Shown: positions 42,956-55,100, counted from the first letter of the stretch. The stretch: 64,000 nucleotides of DNA from Coleofasciculaceae cyanobacterium (GCA_036703275.1 DATNPK010000016.1:1-64000), one strand, 5' to 3'. The notes: a model not told the origin generated them from the letters alone. A program made the numbers and translations.

Positions 42956-44674
42956 TTATCCGATCGCTTGAGGATTAATTATTTCCCCTGTTTGGAGATT
43001 AATTGTTTCGCCAGCAAAATCAGCAACGTGTTGGTCAACATAATTGACTGCTTGTTTTAAAGCTGTAGTGCGATCGCTAACAATATTTTGACTGGGTATT
43101 TGTGCCATTACACCCATCTTTCTTAAGCGTTTTTCCGCTTGACCTTGTAAACCAACTAAGAACACTTGACGGCCTTTTTCAATTGCTTCAGCGATCGCAT
43201 TTTCTAAAGCTAATGCCGAAGTTACACCCAAAATTGGTACTTCTGATATATCTAAAACTAATGCCTGATAGTCGTTAATTAAATTGTGTTCGCGAGAGAT
43301 GGCTTTGGCTACGCCGAAAATCATTGGACCGCTTAGGTAAAATAGCAGTACGCGACCATTAGCTCTTTCTAGTAACTGTTTTTCTTCATTGTTGAGTACA
43401 ATTTCTTCATCGTCATAAGTAACAGCCTTAACTTTTTCGGCTCGTAAATTAGACAGACGTTCGATAGTCAAAATGTTGGCAATGAATACACCTACACCTA
43501 CAGCTACAATCAAGTCAACAAAAACAGTGAGGATAATTACCCCATACATAATAAATGCTGCTTTAGGAGAAATTTTGTGAGCGCGTTTCAAGAAACCCCA
43601 GTCCACAATATCGATCCCGACTTTAAAAGCAATACCCGCTAAAACTGCACTAGGAATACCTGTTAAATACTGACTTAAGCCTAAAACTACTACCAGTAAA
43701 ACTAAGGCGCGAGTCAAACCAGATAAAGCAGTTCTACCACCAGCTTGAATATTAACTACCGTACCCATAGTTGCCCCCGCACCAGCAATACCGCCAAATA
43801 AACCAGCAACTAAATTACCAATTCCTTGACCGATTAATTCTTTATTGGAATCATGTTCGGTACGGGTTAAACTGTCCGCTACCAAGGAAGTAAGCAGCGC
43901 GTCAATACAGCCCAGCATCCCTAATACCAAACCGTTAACCACCATGGTTCGCAGTTGCTCAGGAGTAAAGGTAGGAACTTGTAACTTAGGTAAACCAACT
44001 GGAATTTCACCAATAGTACGAATATCAGCGTTACCAAAGAAAAAGATCGCAATTAAACTGCCCACGATTAACGCCAATAGCTGAGGAGGGATGAATTTCT
44101 TGAGCTTGGACGGATAAAAGAACAAAATCCCCAAAGTCAAAGCAGCAAGTAATGTTTCTAAGGGATTAATATTTACCACTAGGGACGGTAAATTTTGTAC
44201 TGTACCTAAAGCACCGCCCTTGGGACTGTCCTGACCTAAAAATGGCGCAGCCTGTAAAATAACTAGGATTAACCCAATACCTGACATAAATCCAGATATC
44301 ACCGTGTAGGGCATTAGGGTAATGTATTTACCTAATTTAAAAAATCCAAAGATAATTTGGAAAATACCTGCTAGCATGACGACGGTAAATGCCATTGCCA
44401 AGCCATTTTCAGGATCGGCAGCGGTGAGAGAGGCAATTACGGCAGTCATTACCACTGTCATTGGACCAGTCGGTTCAGAGATAAGACTGGGAGTTCCGCC
44501 AAAGAGGGCAGCAAAAAAACCAATTATAATTGCGCCCCAAAGCCCCGCCGAAGCTCCCGCACCAGAAGCAACCCCGAAAGTTAGAGCCATTGGTAAGGCG
44601 ATAACCGCAGCAGTGACACCACCAAAGATATCGCCTTTTACGTTCCTAAAGTGAATCCTGTTAGTAATTGACAT
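42956..44674 (-). CDS. bicA: Na+-dependent bicarbonate transporter BicA (SulP family)
   Basis: A 572-residue SulP transporter with 14 helix-type segments and a C-terminal STAS domain (about 440-560). Near-identical motifs to known BicA include IHFRNVKGDIFGGVTAAVIA, PTLISEPTGPMTVVMTAVIA (here PSLISEPTG) and LVADSLTRTEHDSNKELIGQ. BicA takes up bicarbonate with Na+ at high flux and low affinity for the carbon-concentrating mechanism. It precedes the NhaS3-like gene in the same direction. Confidence 0.93.
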   Translation of the reverse strand: MSITNRIHFRNVKGDIFGGVTAAVIALPMALTFGVASGAGASAGLWGAIIIGFFAALFGGTPSLISEPTGPMTVVMTAVIASLTAADPENGLAMAFTVVMLAGIFQIIFGFFKLGKYITLMPYTVISGFMSGIGLILVILQAAPFLGQDSPKGGALGTVQNLPSLVVNINPLETLLAALTLGILFFYPSKLKKFIPPQLLALIVGSLIAIFFFGNADIRTIGEIPVGLPKLQVPTFTPEQLRTMVVNGLVLGMLGCIDALLTSLVADSLTRTEHDSNKELIGQGIGNLVAGLFGGIAGAGATMGTVVNIQAGGRTALSGLTRALVLLVVVLGLSQYLTGIPSAVLAGIAFKVGIDIVDWGFLKRAHKISPKAAFIMYGVIILTVFVDLIVAVGVGVFIANILTIERLSNLRAEKVKAVTYDDEEIVLNNEEKQLLERANGRVLLFYLSGPMIFGVAKAISREHNLINDYQALVLDISEVPILGVTSALALENAIAEAIEKGRQVFLVGLQGQAEKRLRKMGVMAQIPSQNIVSDRTTALKQAVNYVDQHVADFAGETINLQTGEIINPQAIG

Positions 44675-44766
44675 TGTGAAAACCTCGAATGTAATATTGG
44701 TAGATTTTACTATGGTTTAAGTTTTTAATCTTGACAAAGCAATAAAAACTATGTTAAAAGGACGAA

Positions 44767-44979
44767 TCATAGAGATGACTCAACCATCAGAATGTAAATT
44801 TGATAAGCACTCAGAATTAAAATTCCACTTAGACATTGAAATAACAACGGGCTAGAAAAGTACCCCAAACTTAAAGAAACAACACCAACAGAAGCTAAAG
44901 CTAGTCGATGAACTTCGTCAGCTATTTTTAAACCAGTCCAGATAATTACTAGTCCCAAGAGAAATAGAATGCAGTGTGC
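44767..44979 (-). CDS. Small hypothetical membrane protein
   Basis: A 70-residue product from MAHCILFLLGLVIIWTGLKI; a longer frame to 45039 adds 20 residues of uncertain value. Three hydrophobic segments are visible. It shares direction with bicA, 92 bases upstream of it. No family recognised. Confidence 0.45.
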   Translation of the reverse strand, partial: AHCILFLLGLVIIWTGLKIADEVHRLALASVGVVSLSLGYFSSPLLFQCLSGILILSAYQIYILMVESSL

Positions 44980-45328
44980 CATTAGATTACACAGATTTTT
45001 AATTTGGTCTGTTATCAAACTGACATAGATAATAACCAATCGTCAAAATTATTTAATTGATTTTAGTCTATGTAAATATCGTACCGGAATAAATGAAAAA
45101 AGCAATATTTACAGCTTGAAGTTTTTTTATCTGATGAGTAAAAAAAGCTGATGAATCAAACTTACTAGGCTAAAAAAACTATTATTTGTATTGATTTCAC
45201 GTTAAATATTATTGTCCCGAGCAAAAAATAGTTAATTATTCAGCAACTTTAATTTCTTGGGTACAAACATAGTTTGACTCACGCTATGGTATGTAATGGT
45301 CTTAAATTATCAATAACCAAACGAGAGC

Positions 45329-46054
45329 GTGAAACTAGGAACACTATACGGTATCAGTGTCGGTACGGGAGATCCAGAACTAATTACCGTCAAAGGCTTG
45401 CGGATCTTGCAAAGCTGTAATGTCATTGCTTTTCCCTCTGGTATCAATAATCGTCCAGGAATAGCCCAAAATATTATTCAATCTTGGCTACAGCCGCAAC
45501 AACAAATTTTACCGTTAGAATTTCCCTATGTTCAAAATGAAAAAAAGCTACAGCAAGCTTGGAAAGTAGCAGCTGTAAAAGTTTTGCACTATCTTCAACA
45601 AGGAACTGATATTGCCTTTGCTTGTTTAGGAGACATTAGCTTTTATAGTACCTTTACCTATTTGGCACAAACTTTACAGCAATTACATCCCGAAATAAAA
45701 ATAGAAACTGTGCCTGGAGTTTGTTCGCCGATGGCGATCGCTTCTATACTAGGAATTCCCTTGACGGTTAATCATCAGCGATTAGCAATACTTCCTGCTT
45801 TATATTCAGTCCAAGAATTAGAAATAGCGCTGGATTGGGCAGAGGTAGTAGTTTTACTCAAGGTTAGTTCTGTTTATCAGCAAGTTTGGCAAATTCTACA
45901 GCGAAGAAATTTGTTGGATTCTAGTTGGATCGTCGAAAAAGCTACTTTTCCCGAACAAAAGATTTATGGGAATTTAAGTAATTGTCCTCAGCTAGATTTG
46001 TCTTATTTTTCAATTCTGCTCGTCCATCAAGTGATCGATAATCAAGATGTCTAG
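45329..46054 (+). CDS. cobI: Precorrin-2 C20-methyltransferase
   Basis: A 241-residue SAM-dependent methylase of the CobI/CbiL family in corrin synthesis, starting with GTG. The N-terminus GTLYGISVGTGDPELITVKG and the PGVCSPMAIASILGIPLTVN segment are diagnostic. It acts on precorrin-2. No cobalamin riboswitch was found upstream, and no other cob genes are adjacent; cobO is 12 kb away. Confidence 0.93.
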   Translation: MKLGTLYGISVGTGDPELITVKGLRILQSCNVIAFPSGINNRPGIAQNIIQSWLQPQQQILPLEFPYVQNEKKLQQAWKVAAVKVLHYLQQGTDIAFACLGDISFYSTFTYLAQTLQQLHPEIKIETVPGVCSPMAIASILGIPLTVNHQRLAILPALYSVQELEIALDWAEVVVLLKVSSVYQQVWQILQRRNLLDSSWIVEKATFPEQKIYGNLSNCPQLDLSYFSILLVHQVIDNQDV

Positions 46055-46196
46055 CAATATCGCAAATTTACTTTACAAAGAATATTGCAAAATATTTTAA
46101 ATTTGTCAAAAGTTATACAAAATGAATAATTAGCATGTTACTTTTGGGAGTGAAGTAGAACCGATCTATAAGTAAAAATAGCAGGAGCTTATTGCC

Positions 46197-46403
46197 TTGG
46201 ATACTCAACCTACAAATCAAATGCCAGAATTATTTCGCGAAGATATTAGCGAGTACGTAGCACAGTTGCAGCTACATATGGCACTCCAAGCCCGTAATTT
46301 AGTACCCACGCTGACTAATATTAGTGCGGCCGACAGCAGACAACAAATGCTGCAAGAAACTCAGGCGATCGTTGAGAAGTTTGCCTCACGCCAATCTTTA
46401 TAA
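46197..46403 (+). CDS. Small hypothetical protein
   Basis: A 68-residue soluble helical protein from a TTG start (MDTQPTNQMPELFREDISEY). No domain recognised. A strong hairpin terminator follows seven bases after the stop, and a GGAG box eight bases upstream supports translation. Confidence 0.55.
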   Translation: MDTQPTNQMPELFREDISEYVAQLQLHMALQARNLVPTLTNISAADSRQQMLQETQAIVEKFASRQSL

Positions 46404-46409
46404 AATGCT

Positions 46410-46463
46410 GAGCGATAGGAATAAGTCTAACCTCCCTTCAAGTTAGGCTTATTTTCGCTCTTT
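46410..46463 (+). terminator. Rho-independent terminator of the 46197 gene
   Basis: GAGCGA (46410-46415) pairs with TCGCTC (46455-46460). Inner pairs are AATAAG/CTTATT and CTAAC/GTTAG, with a short T-run after. Confidence 0.8.
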
Positions 46464-47144
46464 AACAAAACATTTATCAAAGTTTGAGTTAAAACTGATT
46501 AGATACATACAATTTAAGCTGGTTGTCGATGCCACAGTTACGATTAACCTGGAAAAATACTCAAGATCTCGTCATTGACTGGGAAATATGACTTTATATT
46601 ATTGGCTAATATTGGCTAAAATTCCAGTGCTTTTCTAAAGGTTGAAAAATCGATATTATCCGAATTTATCAGAGAATATACGCAAATATAAAATAATTAT
46701 GTTCGCAGTTATTTTAGGTTTAATTATTCTTGTGTGCGTCTATAAAAATAGATGGTATAACTGATATATAATTGAGTAACTATTACAATCTATGCTTAAT
46801 TACAATAGTTGTGAGCGAAAATATCTCACACTTTAATAATTTATCAAACTAAAATTAAATTTTTAAAGTGTGAGATTATTTTACTGTAAAAATATAGTTA
46901 TACGTAATGATAAGTTTAGATATATTTTAATTTTAATTATTAATTAAAAAAGCGTTTATTAAGCTTTTGAATGTTTAAAAGATTGCCTGAAAAGTTTTGA
47001 GAAAATATTCAATATTGAAGCCCTATTGAGCTAAATATTATCTGTAGTTTTAAGGCTAATTATTAGCTGGGACTACTTTTTAAAGCTACGGCAATAGTTA
47101 GAAATTATCTACTCTGACTATTGCTCATTACCCAATAGTGGTAG
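46464..47144. other. AT-rich non-coding stretch with long inverted repeat
   Basis: About 680 bases without a clear gene. ATCTCACACTTTAA (46823-46836) and TTAAAGTGTGAGAT (46863-46876) are perfect 14-base arms around a 26-base AT loop. A 21-codon frame (46699-46764, MFAVILGLIILVCVYKNRWY) could encode a single-helix membrane peptide, but this is weak. A short frame at 46529 (MPQLRLTWKNTQDLVIDWEI) looks like a gene fragment. Confidence 0.5.
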
Positions 47145-48548
47145 ATGAACAAGAAGTATAACGAGAGACTACAAGAAAAAATATTAATCGTAGATGACTT
47201 ACCAGAAAACGTCAGGCTCTTATCATCTTTGTTGAGAGAGCAAGGTTATCGGGTTGATTCGGCTACTGATGGTCAGATGGCTCTGTCTATAGTTAGAAAA
47301 GAATGTCCAGACTTAATACTGCTGGATATTATGATTCCTGAGATGGATGGCTATCAAGTTTGTCGTTATTTAAAATCGGCAGACGAGACGCGACACATCC
47401 CGATTATCTTTTTAAGCGGTTTAGATTCGGAATTTGATAAGATTGAAGCCTTCAAGGTTGGAGGTGTTGACTATATTACTAAACCTTTCTTTGTCGAAGA
47501 AGTTGTGTTTCGGATTAAAGCACAACTATCGATTATTCAGCAGCAGCAGAAATATCAGCGAGTACTTACCGAGCAAATAGCAGAGCGAAAAATTGCTGAG
47601 ATCGAATTAAATAAATCTCGTGCATTATTAACCGGGGTCTTAAATAGCTCTTTAGATGGAGTTGCTGCCTTTGAGTCAATCCGCGATCGCCAAGGACAAA
47701 TTGTTGATTTTCGCTGGTTAATTGCTAATCCTGTGGCAGCAATGACGGTTGGCGGTACAATTGAAACCCTTAAAGGAAAACGTTTGTTTGTCGAAAGTTA
47801 TCCTGGACATTTGTTTGATGGCTTATTTGAGCAATTTGTTCAGGTAGTGGAATCTTGCACTGTACTCGAACAAGAATATGAATATAATTCTTTTTCACTT
47901 AAAGCCTGGTTTCATATTGTAGCGGTCAAGCTTGGTGATGGTTTTGCGATGACGTTTCGTGAGATCAGCGATCGCAAACAAACAGAAATAACTCTGCAAA
48001 AAGCTAATCAACGCCTCACTTATCAAGCAAATATTGATAGCCTGACTCAAATAGCTAATCGTCGTCGCTTTGACGAATATATTACTCAAGAGTGGTCGCG
48101 GTGCGCTAGAGAAAGAGAATATTTATCTTTAATATTATGCGATGTAGATTACTTCAAAGCCTACAATGACACTTACGGACATCAAGCAGGAGACAACTGT
48201 TTACATGAAGTGGCCAAAGGAATTGAACGAGCCGTTAAACGGCCTGCTGATGTAGCATTTCGTTATGGCGGAGAAGAGTTTGCCATTATATTGCCCCATA
48301 CTGAAGGAAAAGGAGCAATCAAAGTCGCAGAAGATATACATCAACAAATTCAGGATCTACAAATACCTCATGTCTCATCAGATGTTAGTAGTGTAGTCAG
48401 TCTGAGTCTTGGAGTTTCCAGTATTATTCCCGCTTCAGATACCCGAACCTCACCTCACACCTTAATTTCAGCTGCTGACGATGCTTTATATGATGCCAAA
48501 CTTAAAGGTCGCAATCGCGTCATCTATAAGTTAGTCGAGTTTAGTTAA
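47145..48548 (+). CDS. Response regulator with PAS-like and GGDEF domains
   Basis: A 467-residue diguanylate cyclase. The REC domain (about 10-125) has LIVDDLPENVRLLSSLLR and phospho-Asp in LILLDIMIPEMDGYQV. A PAS-like segment spans about 155-275. The GGDEF domain has the active FRYGGEEFAIILPHTEG signature and begins NIDSLTQIANRRRFDEYI. It would make cyclic di-GMP in response to phosphorylation. The GGDEF part is similar to the broken gene at 56460. The kinase partner is unknown. Confidence 0.92.
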   Translation: MNKKYNERLQEKILIVDDLPENVRLLSSLLREQGYRVDSATDGQMALSIVRKECPDLILLDIMIPEMDGYQVCRYLKSADETRHIPIIFLSGLDSEFDKIEAFKVGGVDYITKPFFVEEVVFRIKAQLSIIQQQQKYQRVLTEQIAERKIAEIELNKSRALLTGVLNSSLDGVAAFESIRDRQGQIVDFRWLIANPVAAMTVGGTIETLKGKRLFVESYPGHLFDGLFEQFVQVVESCTVLEQEYEYNSFSLKAWFHIVAVKLGDGFAMTFREISDRKQTEITLQKANQRLTYQANIDSLTQIANRRRFDEYITQEWSRCAREREYLSLILCDVDYFKAYNDTYGHQAGDNCLHEVAKGIERAVKRPADVAFRYGGEEFAIILPHTEGKGAIKVAEDIHQQIQDLQIPHVSSDVSSVVSLSLGVSSIIPASDTRTSPHTLISAADDALYDAKLKGRNRVIYKLVEFS

Positions 48549-49216
48549 ACTGCCAATCTTCCATCCCTTGAGGATCGCAACTAGCTAACTAGCTGATTTA
48601 TCGATCGTCTTGCAAGATTACATACTGAAGTTAAAATCAGTAAATTCCTGTAAGATGTCAATTTATATGTTGATTAAACATATATGCCACTAGTATTTAT
48701 TTTTAATAATGTACTAAATAGACGTTTTAGACAGATAGCCTAATTATCACCATCTTAAATTACTTAATAATTATTCTCAATAATTGTAATAATTGTTAAG
48801 TACGCTGCAATTTTAATGCAGTTTTTATTTATATCCTATTGTGTACTCGACGGATATTATTTTTTCTTTTAAAGTTCTTTTAGAGATTTTGACTATCGGC
48901 CTATAGATATTGCCATTTTCTAGTTGGACGAAATTCTAATTTAAGATGTTTATCTAGTAAAAAGGTATTGATTTAATAAAATATCTAGCTATGCCGTTTT
49001 TGACCAATCAATATTGTGATAATCGATACTGTTTTCTCGGGAGGGCTTAGCAATAGACAATACTTTAAATCAAAAGCAGTAATGTATTAACTTAGCAAAA
49101 ATTGAAATTAGTAAAAATTATCATTAATAACTAGCATCTATCTTTTGCTTTATTGCTGTTAAAAACAAATATTATTTTTATTTATCCGTATTAATGTTTA
49201 ATTTTAGGACATATTC
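48549..49216. other. AT-rich intergenic stretch
   Basis: 668 bases with no recognised gene, RNA or repeat. It should include the promoter of the 49217 gene. Confidence 0.4.
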
Positions 49217-50077
49217 ATGATTAAAATACTTGTGGTGGACGATCAAAACTTCACCCGACAAGCTTTACAGGCAATCTTAGAAGCTGAATCAGATTTAGAA
49301 GTAGTGGGGAAAGCTACTAATGGACAAGAAGCTATTAAGTATTTAGAACAAACAAAAGTCGATATTACTATTGTCGATTTAGAAATGCCAGAAATGAGCG
49401 GTTTAACCGTTACCAAAATACTTGGTCAGCGTTTTCCAGAAACTAAAGTAATAATTCTTAGCAGTCATGATGATGAGGATAATATTAACTCCGCAGTTGA
49501 ATTTGGGGCTAGAGGTTATTTACTTAAAAATACTTCTTCGCAAGAAATTATCGATACAATTCGTGCTGTTCAACGAGGTTATTTTCAACTAGGTCCAGGA
49601 TTGTTTGAGAAACTGCTTTCCCATCTAATTCGAGAAAGGGAACAAGCCGCCGATAACTTGTCTAATTTGGAAAATAATTACACTCGCTCAATGATTGAAC
49701 TTGAAAAAAAAATTATTTCTCAAAACGAAGCTGAAAGACAAGCAATGTATCAAGAATTAGAGCTTCAAATACTTAGCTTAAAACAAGATTTTCGTCAGGG
49801 ATTAGAGAATTTTCAATATCAAGTCAGCAATCAATTGCAAAACGGGATAGAAGTAGCTAATCAGCAGTTAAATAGAACCATACCAGGTATTCAAAAAATA
49901 GAAATGCAGATTGATCATCGCAACCTTGAGCAGCAAAGGTATATTAATACTTTGTTTGCTGGAACTAAACAAGCAATTAAAAAATTAGAGAATCAAATTA
50001 ATTCTGTACGTTATTTTGTAATTTTTCTTAGCACCATCTTTTTTATTGTCGGTGTTAGTATGTTAGTCCTCAACTAG
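49217..50077 (+). CDS. Response regulator with coiled coil and C-terminal membrane anchor
   Basis: A 286-residue protein. The REC domain (about 1-125) has KILVVDDQNFTRQALQAILE and phospho-Asp in ITIVDLEMPEMSGLTVTKIL, with the NarL-type GARGYLLKNTSSQEI switch end. No HTH follows. Instead there is a long coiled coil (about 140-260) and a C-terminal helix VRYFVIFLSTIFFIVGVSML ending in VLN. This tail-anchored layout is unusual for a NarL-type REC protein; it suggests output by membrane-bound coiled-coil contacts rather than DNA binding. Confidence 0.85.
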   Translation: MIKILVVDDQNFTRQALQAILEAESDLEVVGKATNGQEAIKYLEQTKVDITIVDLEMPEMSGLTVTKILGQRFPETKVIILSSHDDEDNINSAVEFGARGYLLKNTSSQEIIDTIRAVQRGYFQLGPGLFEKLLSHLIREREQAADNLSNLENNYTRSMIELEKKIISQNEAERQAMYQELELQILSLKQDFRQGLENFQYQVSNQLQNGIEVANQQLNRTIPGIQKIEMQIDHRNLEQQRYINTLFAGTKQAIKKLENQINSVRYFVIFLSTIFFIVGVSMLVLN

Positions 50078-50317
50078 CTATTCGAGCTAAAATTAAACTC
50101 GATCCAGAAATGTCATCGAATTCAGACTAAATTATTTGATTAGTTTTGAGCAAAGCTTCACACCAGTTAATTTATTTATATAGTTAGAATCTAAATTACT
50201 TTAAACCTTTATCTGTACCGCTGTTTTGGGTTTGATTTTGAATTTAACCATGGCTGCGCTAGGAAATTTCGGTAATCCCTACAAGACTAATCAATTCAAA
50301 AATTTAGATAATGTTGT

Positions 50318-50344
50318 TTAGCACTCGCCACCGAAGAGTGCTAA
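50318..50344. promoter_or_regulatory. CIRCE element
   Basis: TTAGCACTC (50318-50326) and GAGTGCTAA (50336-50344) with a 9-base spacer exactly match the HrcA-binding CIRCE consensus. It lies 43 bases before the groEL2 start, so heat-shock control by HrcA is expected. Confidence 0.97.
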
Positions 50345-50365
50345 ATTTGCAAATGGAATATGTAG

Positions 50366-52060
<1,695 letters not shown>

Positions 52061-52113
52061 TGCCGGTTTTTCTACCCAAAAATTGAGACAAGTAATCAAT
52101 TAGCTTATGTCTT

Positions 52114-52150
52114 GAGGTAAATCTTTGATTAGATTGCCTCTTTTTTTTTT
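52114..52150 (+). terminator. Rho-independent terminator of groEL2
   Basis: GAGGTAAATCT (52114-52124) pairs with AGATTGCCTC (52131-52140) with one bulge, followed by ten T. Confidence 0.85.
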
Positions 52151-52190
52151 GCCAGCTTTTCTAATTAAAAATAGCTTAAGCTTTTAAAAA

Positions 52191-52832
52191 CTAATTTAAT
52201 CTAATTTGAGACTCTGTTTGATTGAGATGAGAGGTATCTCCGCAGAAGTCTAATTGCCAATTATTATCTTGGCTACGAACCACTTTAGTTAAACAGCAAA
52301 GAGCAACCTTAAAATATTCAGTATCAGGAACAAGACCATAAGTGACACCATGTACCGATGCACCATGTCCCACAATTAAAATATTTTCGGAAAATTCAGC
52401 TACAAGTTTTTTAGCTGTTTCTGCTGTACGCTGATTAACGTCCGCTTTGCTTTCAGGATATTGAGGAATTAGACAAGATTGATAGTTCCAGTCGATTAAA
52501 GGATATTTAGCTGCCAAAAAGTCCTGAGGATGAATTTCAGGTGCTTCGCTCATCCATTGAGGATTATGCCATTCACCCAATCCCGCCTCTAGCTTGATTG
52601 GTAGATTTAGAACTTTTGCTACTTTGTTAGCAGTTTGGATAGTTCGTAAAAAAGGAGATGCAAAGATATGACTGATATTTTCAGATTTGAGTCTTTGTCC
52701 TAATTCTGTTGCTTGTACAAAACCATCTTGTGATAAGGGAGGATCGTAACGCCTGGCTGCCGTATTGAACCATTCGGGATTAACAAAATCAAGACGATTA
52801 CCATGTCTGGCAATCCAAACTGTTTGAGACAT
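52191..52832 (-). CDS. Histidine phosphatase family protein (RHG)
   Basis: A 213-residue member of the phosphoglycerate-mutase-like histidine phosphatases. The RHG motif is WIARHGNRLDF, the second Arg is in ASPFLRTIQTA, and the late catalytic His is in ILIVGHGASVHGVTYGL. The insertion between the motifs is typical of the eukaryote-like branch (UBASH3-type). The substrate is unknown. Confidence 0.88.
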   Translation of the reverse strand: MSQTVWIARHGNRLDFVNPEWFNTAARRYDPPLSQDGFVQATELGQRLKSENISHIFASPFLRTIQTANKVAKVLNLPIKLEAGLGEWHNPQWMSEAPEIHPQDFLAAKYPLIDWNYQSCLIPQYPESKADVNQRTAETAKKLVAEFSENILIVGHGASVHGVTYGLVPDTEYFKVALCCLTKVVRSQDNNWQLDFCGDTSHLNQTESQIRLN

Positions 52833-52863
52833 TATTTAAAGTGGTGCGATCTGATTGAGAATA

Positions 52864-53097
52864 TTATTGTCGCTCAATATCAAGTAAAAGTTTGGTCTGA
52901 GTATCGAACATAAGATTCTTAGTGTAGCTTACACCGCGATAGGTGTAATAGTGTATTGGTCTAATCAAATTATTTTGATTAGCATCTTGAGCATTAGCAA
53001 GACAATACTTTTTGAGTAATATCGCAGATTGAAGCTGCTGGGGTCTAACCTCTATTTTCTGAGATTGATAATTAATGCCACGGTAAGTCAGTTTCAT
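52864..53097 (-). CDS. DUF4278 family protein
   Basis: A 77-residue small protein that begins with the DUF4278 hallmark MKLTYRGINYQSQ and ends with a second copy YTYRGVSYTKNL. The family is confined to cyanobacteria and has no known function. Confidence 0.85.
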   Translation of the reverse strand: MKLTYRGINYQSQKIEVRPQQLQSAILLKKYCLANAQDANQNNLIRPIHYYTYRGVSYTKNLMFDTQTKLLLDIERQ

Positions 53098-53261
53098 CGT
53101 ATTTTCTGGGTAATTTTAAATTTGAAAATCAGCAAATTTATCGATTACTATTTGATACGTAAGACATTAAAAAAAATTGCAGTCATCATCGAAAGATATC
53201 AACTGCAATAGCTCATAAATATGAAAAAGTGGGTCAAAAATTATACTTTATTAACGGAAGA

Positions 53262-53762
53262 TTACTTACAGGCCAAAGATTCGCGAGTATCGACTCCAGT
53301 TTGAGGATTAACTCCAACAGCATTTTCACATAGCTGTTTCACCTGCCATTTCTCTAAAACCGCAAAAGAGAAATCTGTCCCATCTATCTTTGCATCTTTG
53401 AAAGTAGAAAAAGATAAAATAGACTCTTGAAAATTAGCATTAGTCAAATCTGCACCATCAAAGTTGGTTAGATAACCAAAGCCATAGCTAAAATCTGCTC
53501 CTGATAAGTTAGCCTTAGCCAAATTAGAAGCATTAAATACTGCTCCTCTAATATCTGCATTGCTAAAGTTAGCCTCTTCTAAGTCTACTTTGGCAAAATC
53601 TACGCTCTGCAAAACTTTACCCGAAAAATCTTTATTCTTGAAGTCTAATTCGCTAAAGGTAGAAGGAGTAACAGAAGAGGAACTTCCTGCTATAGCTGGT
53701 AAGGGAAAAAATAAAACAATTAACAGCAACAAAAATGCACTTAGTCGGAGAAAATATTTCAT
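53262..53762 (-). CDS. Secreted or lumenal pentapeptide-repeat protein
   Basis: A 166-residue protein with a signal peptide (about 1-25, [20 protein letters not shown]). About eight pentapeptide repeats (A(D/N)LXX) follow, as in [20 protein letters not shown] and [15 protein letters not shown]. The right-handed beta-helix form is typical of thylakoid-lumen proteins. A C-terminal pair of cysteines ([10 protein letters not shown] and ESLACK) may form a disulfide. Role unknown. Confidence 0.85.
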   Translation of the reverse strand: MKYFLRLSAFLLLLIVLFFPLPAIAGSSSSVTPSTFSELDFKNKDFSGKVLQSVDFAKVDLEEANFSNADIRGAVFNASNLAKANLSGADFSYGFGYLTNFDGADLTNANFQESILSFSTFKDAKIDGTDFSFAVLEKWQVKQLCENAVGVNPQTGVDTRESLACK

Positions 53763-53871
53763 GGATTAAATTTATTTTTAAGCAAATTAAGCTCAAAAGA
53801 ATACCGTCTTTAATTGTAAATCGTCTTTTACCTCCAGTGCGAGGAATCATCCCCATAGCCATAAAACCATC

Positions 53872-54915
53872 ATGGAACATAATTCAATAGATTTTTCGAG
53901 TCTGCTACAGCAGCTATTAGATAGACAATCACTGTCTCAATCTCAAGCTGCACAATTAATGGAAGGATGGTTGCGATCGCAAATTCCTGCCGTATTGTCT
54001 GGAGCAATTCTGGCAGCTATTCAGGCAAAAGGAGTTACTGCCGAAGAATTAGCAGGAATGGCGCAGGTGCTTAAATTTCAATCTTTACAACAACAAAACA
54101 TTAGTTATGATTATCCTGTTATCGATACCTGTGGCACTGGCGGGGATGGTGCTTCTACCTTTAATATCTCAACCGCAGTAGCCTTTGTTGCAGCAGCAGC
54201 AGGCATAAATGTGGCTAAACATGGTAATCGTTCTGCCTCCAGCAAAGTTGGTTCAGCAGACGTTTTAGAATATCTCGGCGTTGACCTCAATGCTGCACCA
54301 GAAAAAGTCAAAGCGGCGGTGGATCGAGTGGGGATTACCTTTCTTTTTGCCCGTGGCTGGCATCCTGCAATGAAGAGCGTTGCACCTTTACGCAGCACCC
54401 TCAAAATTAGAACCGTATTTAATCTTTTAGGTCCTTTGGTAAATCCTCTCTGTCCGACTGGTCAAGTAATTGGAGTCTATGACAGCGCCTTTCTTGACAG
54501 CATGGCAAAAGCTTTGAATCTGCTCAATATTTCTAATGCTATGGTGATACACGGTCGAGAAAACCTGGACGAAGCAGGATTGGGTGATGTTACAGACTTG
54601 AGTATGGTTAATAATGGTAAAGTCAGTTCAGGAATTCTTAATCCTCAAGCTTTAGGTTTAAAACCTGCCTCTGTTAGCGAACTAAAAGGAGGGGAAGTTG
54701 AGGAAAATGCCGCTATCTTACGCAACGTACTACAGGGAAAAGGAACATCTGCACAACAAGATGCTGTAGCTTTGAATGCTTCTCTTGCTTTACAGGTAGG
54801 GAAGCTTGTACCTTTTGGCGATCATCTTAAGGGAGTAGTTATTGCCAAAGAGGTGATGGGCAGTGGGGCAGCCTGGTCTAAGTTAGAAGAGTTGGTCAAG
54901 TTTCTCAAGAAATAA
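53872..54915 (+). CDS. trpD: Anthranilate phosphoribosyltransferase
   Basis: A 347-residue enzyme of tryptophan synthesis that joins anthranilate and PRPP. The PRPP site is [19 protein letters not shown] and the anthranilate site is [40 protein letters not shown] is also conserved. Length is normal. It diverges from the pentapeptide gene 109 bases away. Confidence 0.95.
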   Translation: MEHNSIDFSSLLQQLLDRQSLSQSQAAQLMEGWLRSQIPAVLSGAILAAIQAKGVTAEELAGMAQVLKFQSLQQQNISYDYPVIDTCGTGGDGASTFNISTAVAFVAAAAGINVAKHGNRSASSKVGSADVLEYLGVDLNAAPEKVKAAVDRVGITFLFARGWHPAMKSVAPLRSTLKIRTVFNLLGPLVNPLCPTGQVIGVYDSAFLDSMAKALNLLNISNAMVIHGRENLDEAGLGDVTDLSMVNNGKVSSGILNPQALGLKPASVSELKGGEVEENAAILRNVLQGKGTSAQQDAVALNASLALQVGKLVPFGDHLKGVVIAKEVMGSGAAWSKLEELVKFLKK

Positions 54916-55100
54916 GAAGTTATCGAGCCTGGATCGATAAAGTTTTGAAAACGTATCTCCAATAAATGAAACAGATGAAAACGATCGCCCAGCTTGGTTA
55001 TGTTCGATCTCAAAAATGGGAACTATAAATCTAAGTTATTAGCTAAATAAAAAGCAGGTAATTACTCTCTGTCGGCTTTGAGATTAAGTTAAGTAATTAT

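Noticed and set aside
45040-45328. Cobalamin riboswitch upstream of cobI
   Set aside because: No B12-box-like motif or suitable fold seen.
46699-46764. 21-residue single-helix peptide gene
   Set aside because: Plausible composition but no ribosome site, conservation or context to support it.
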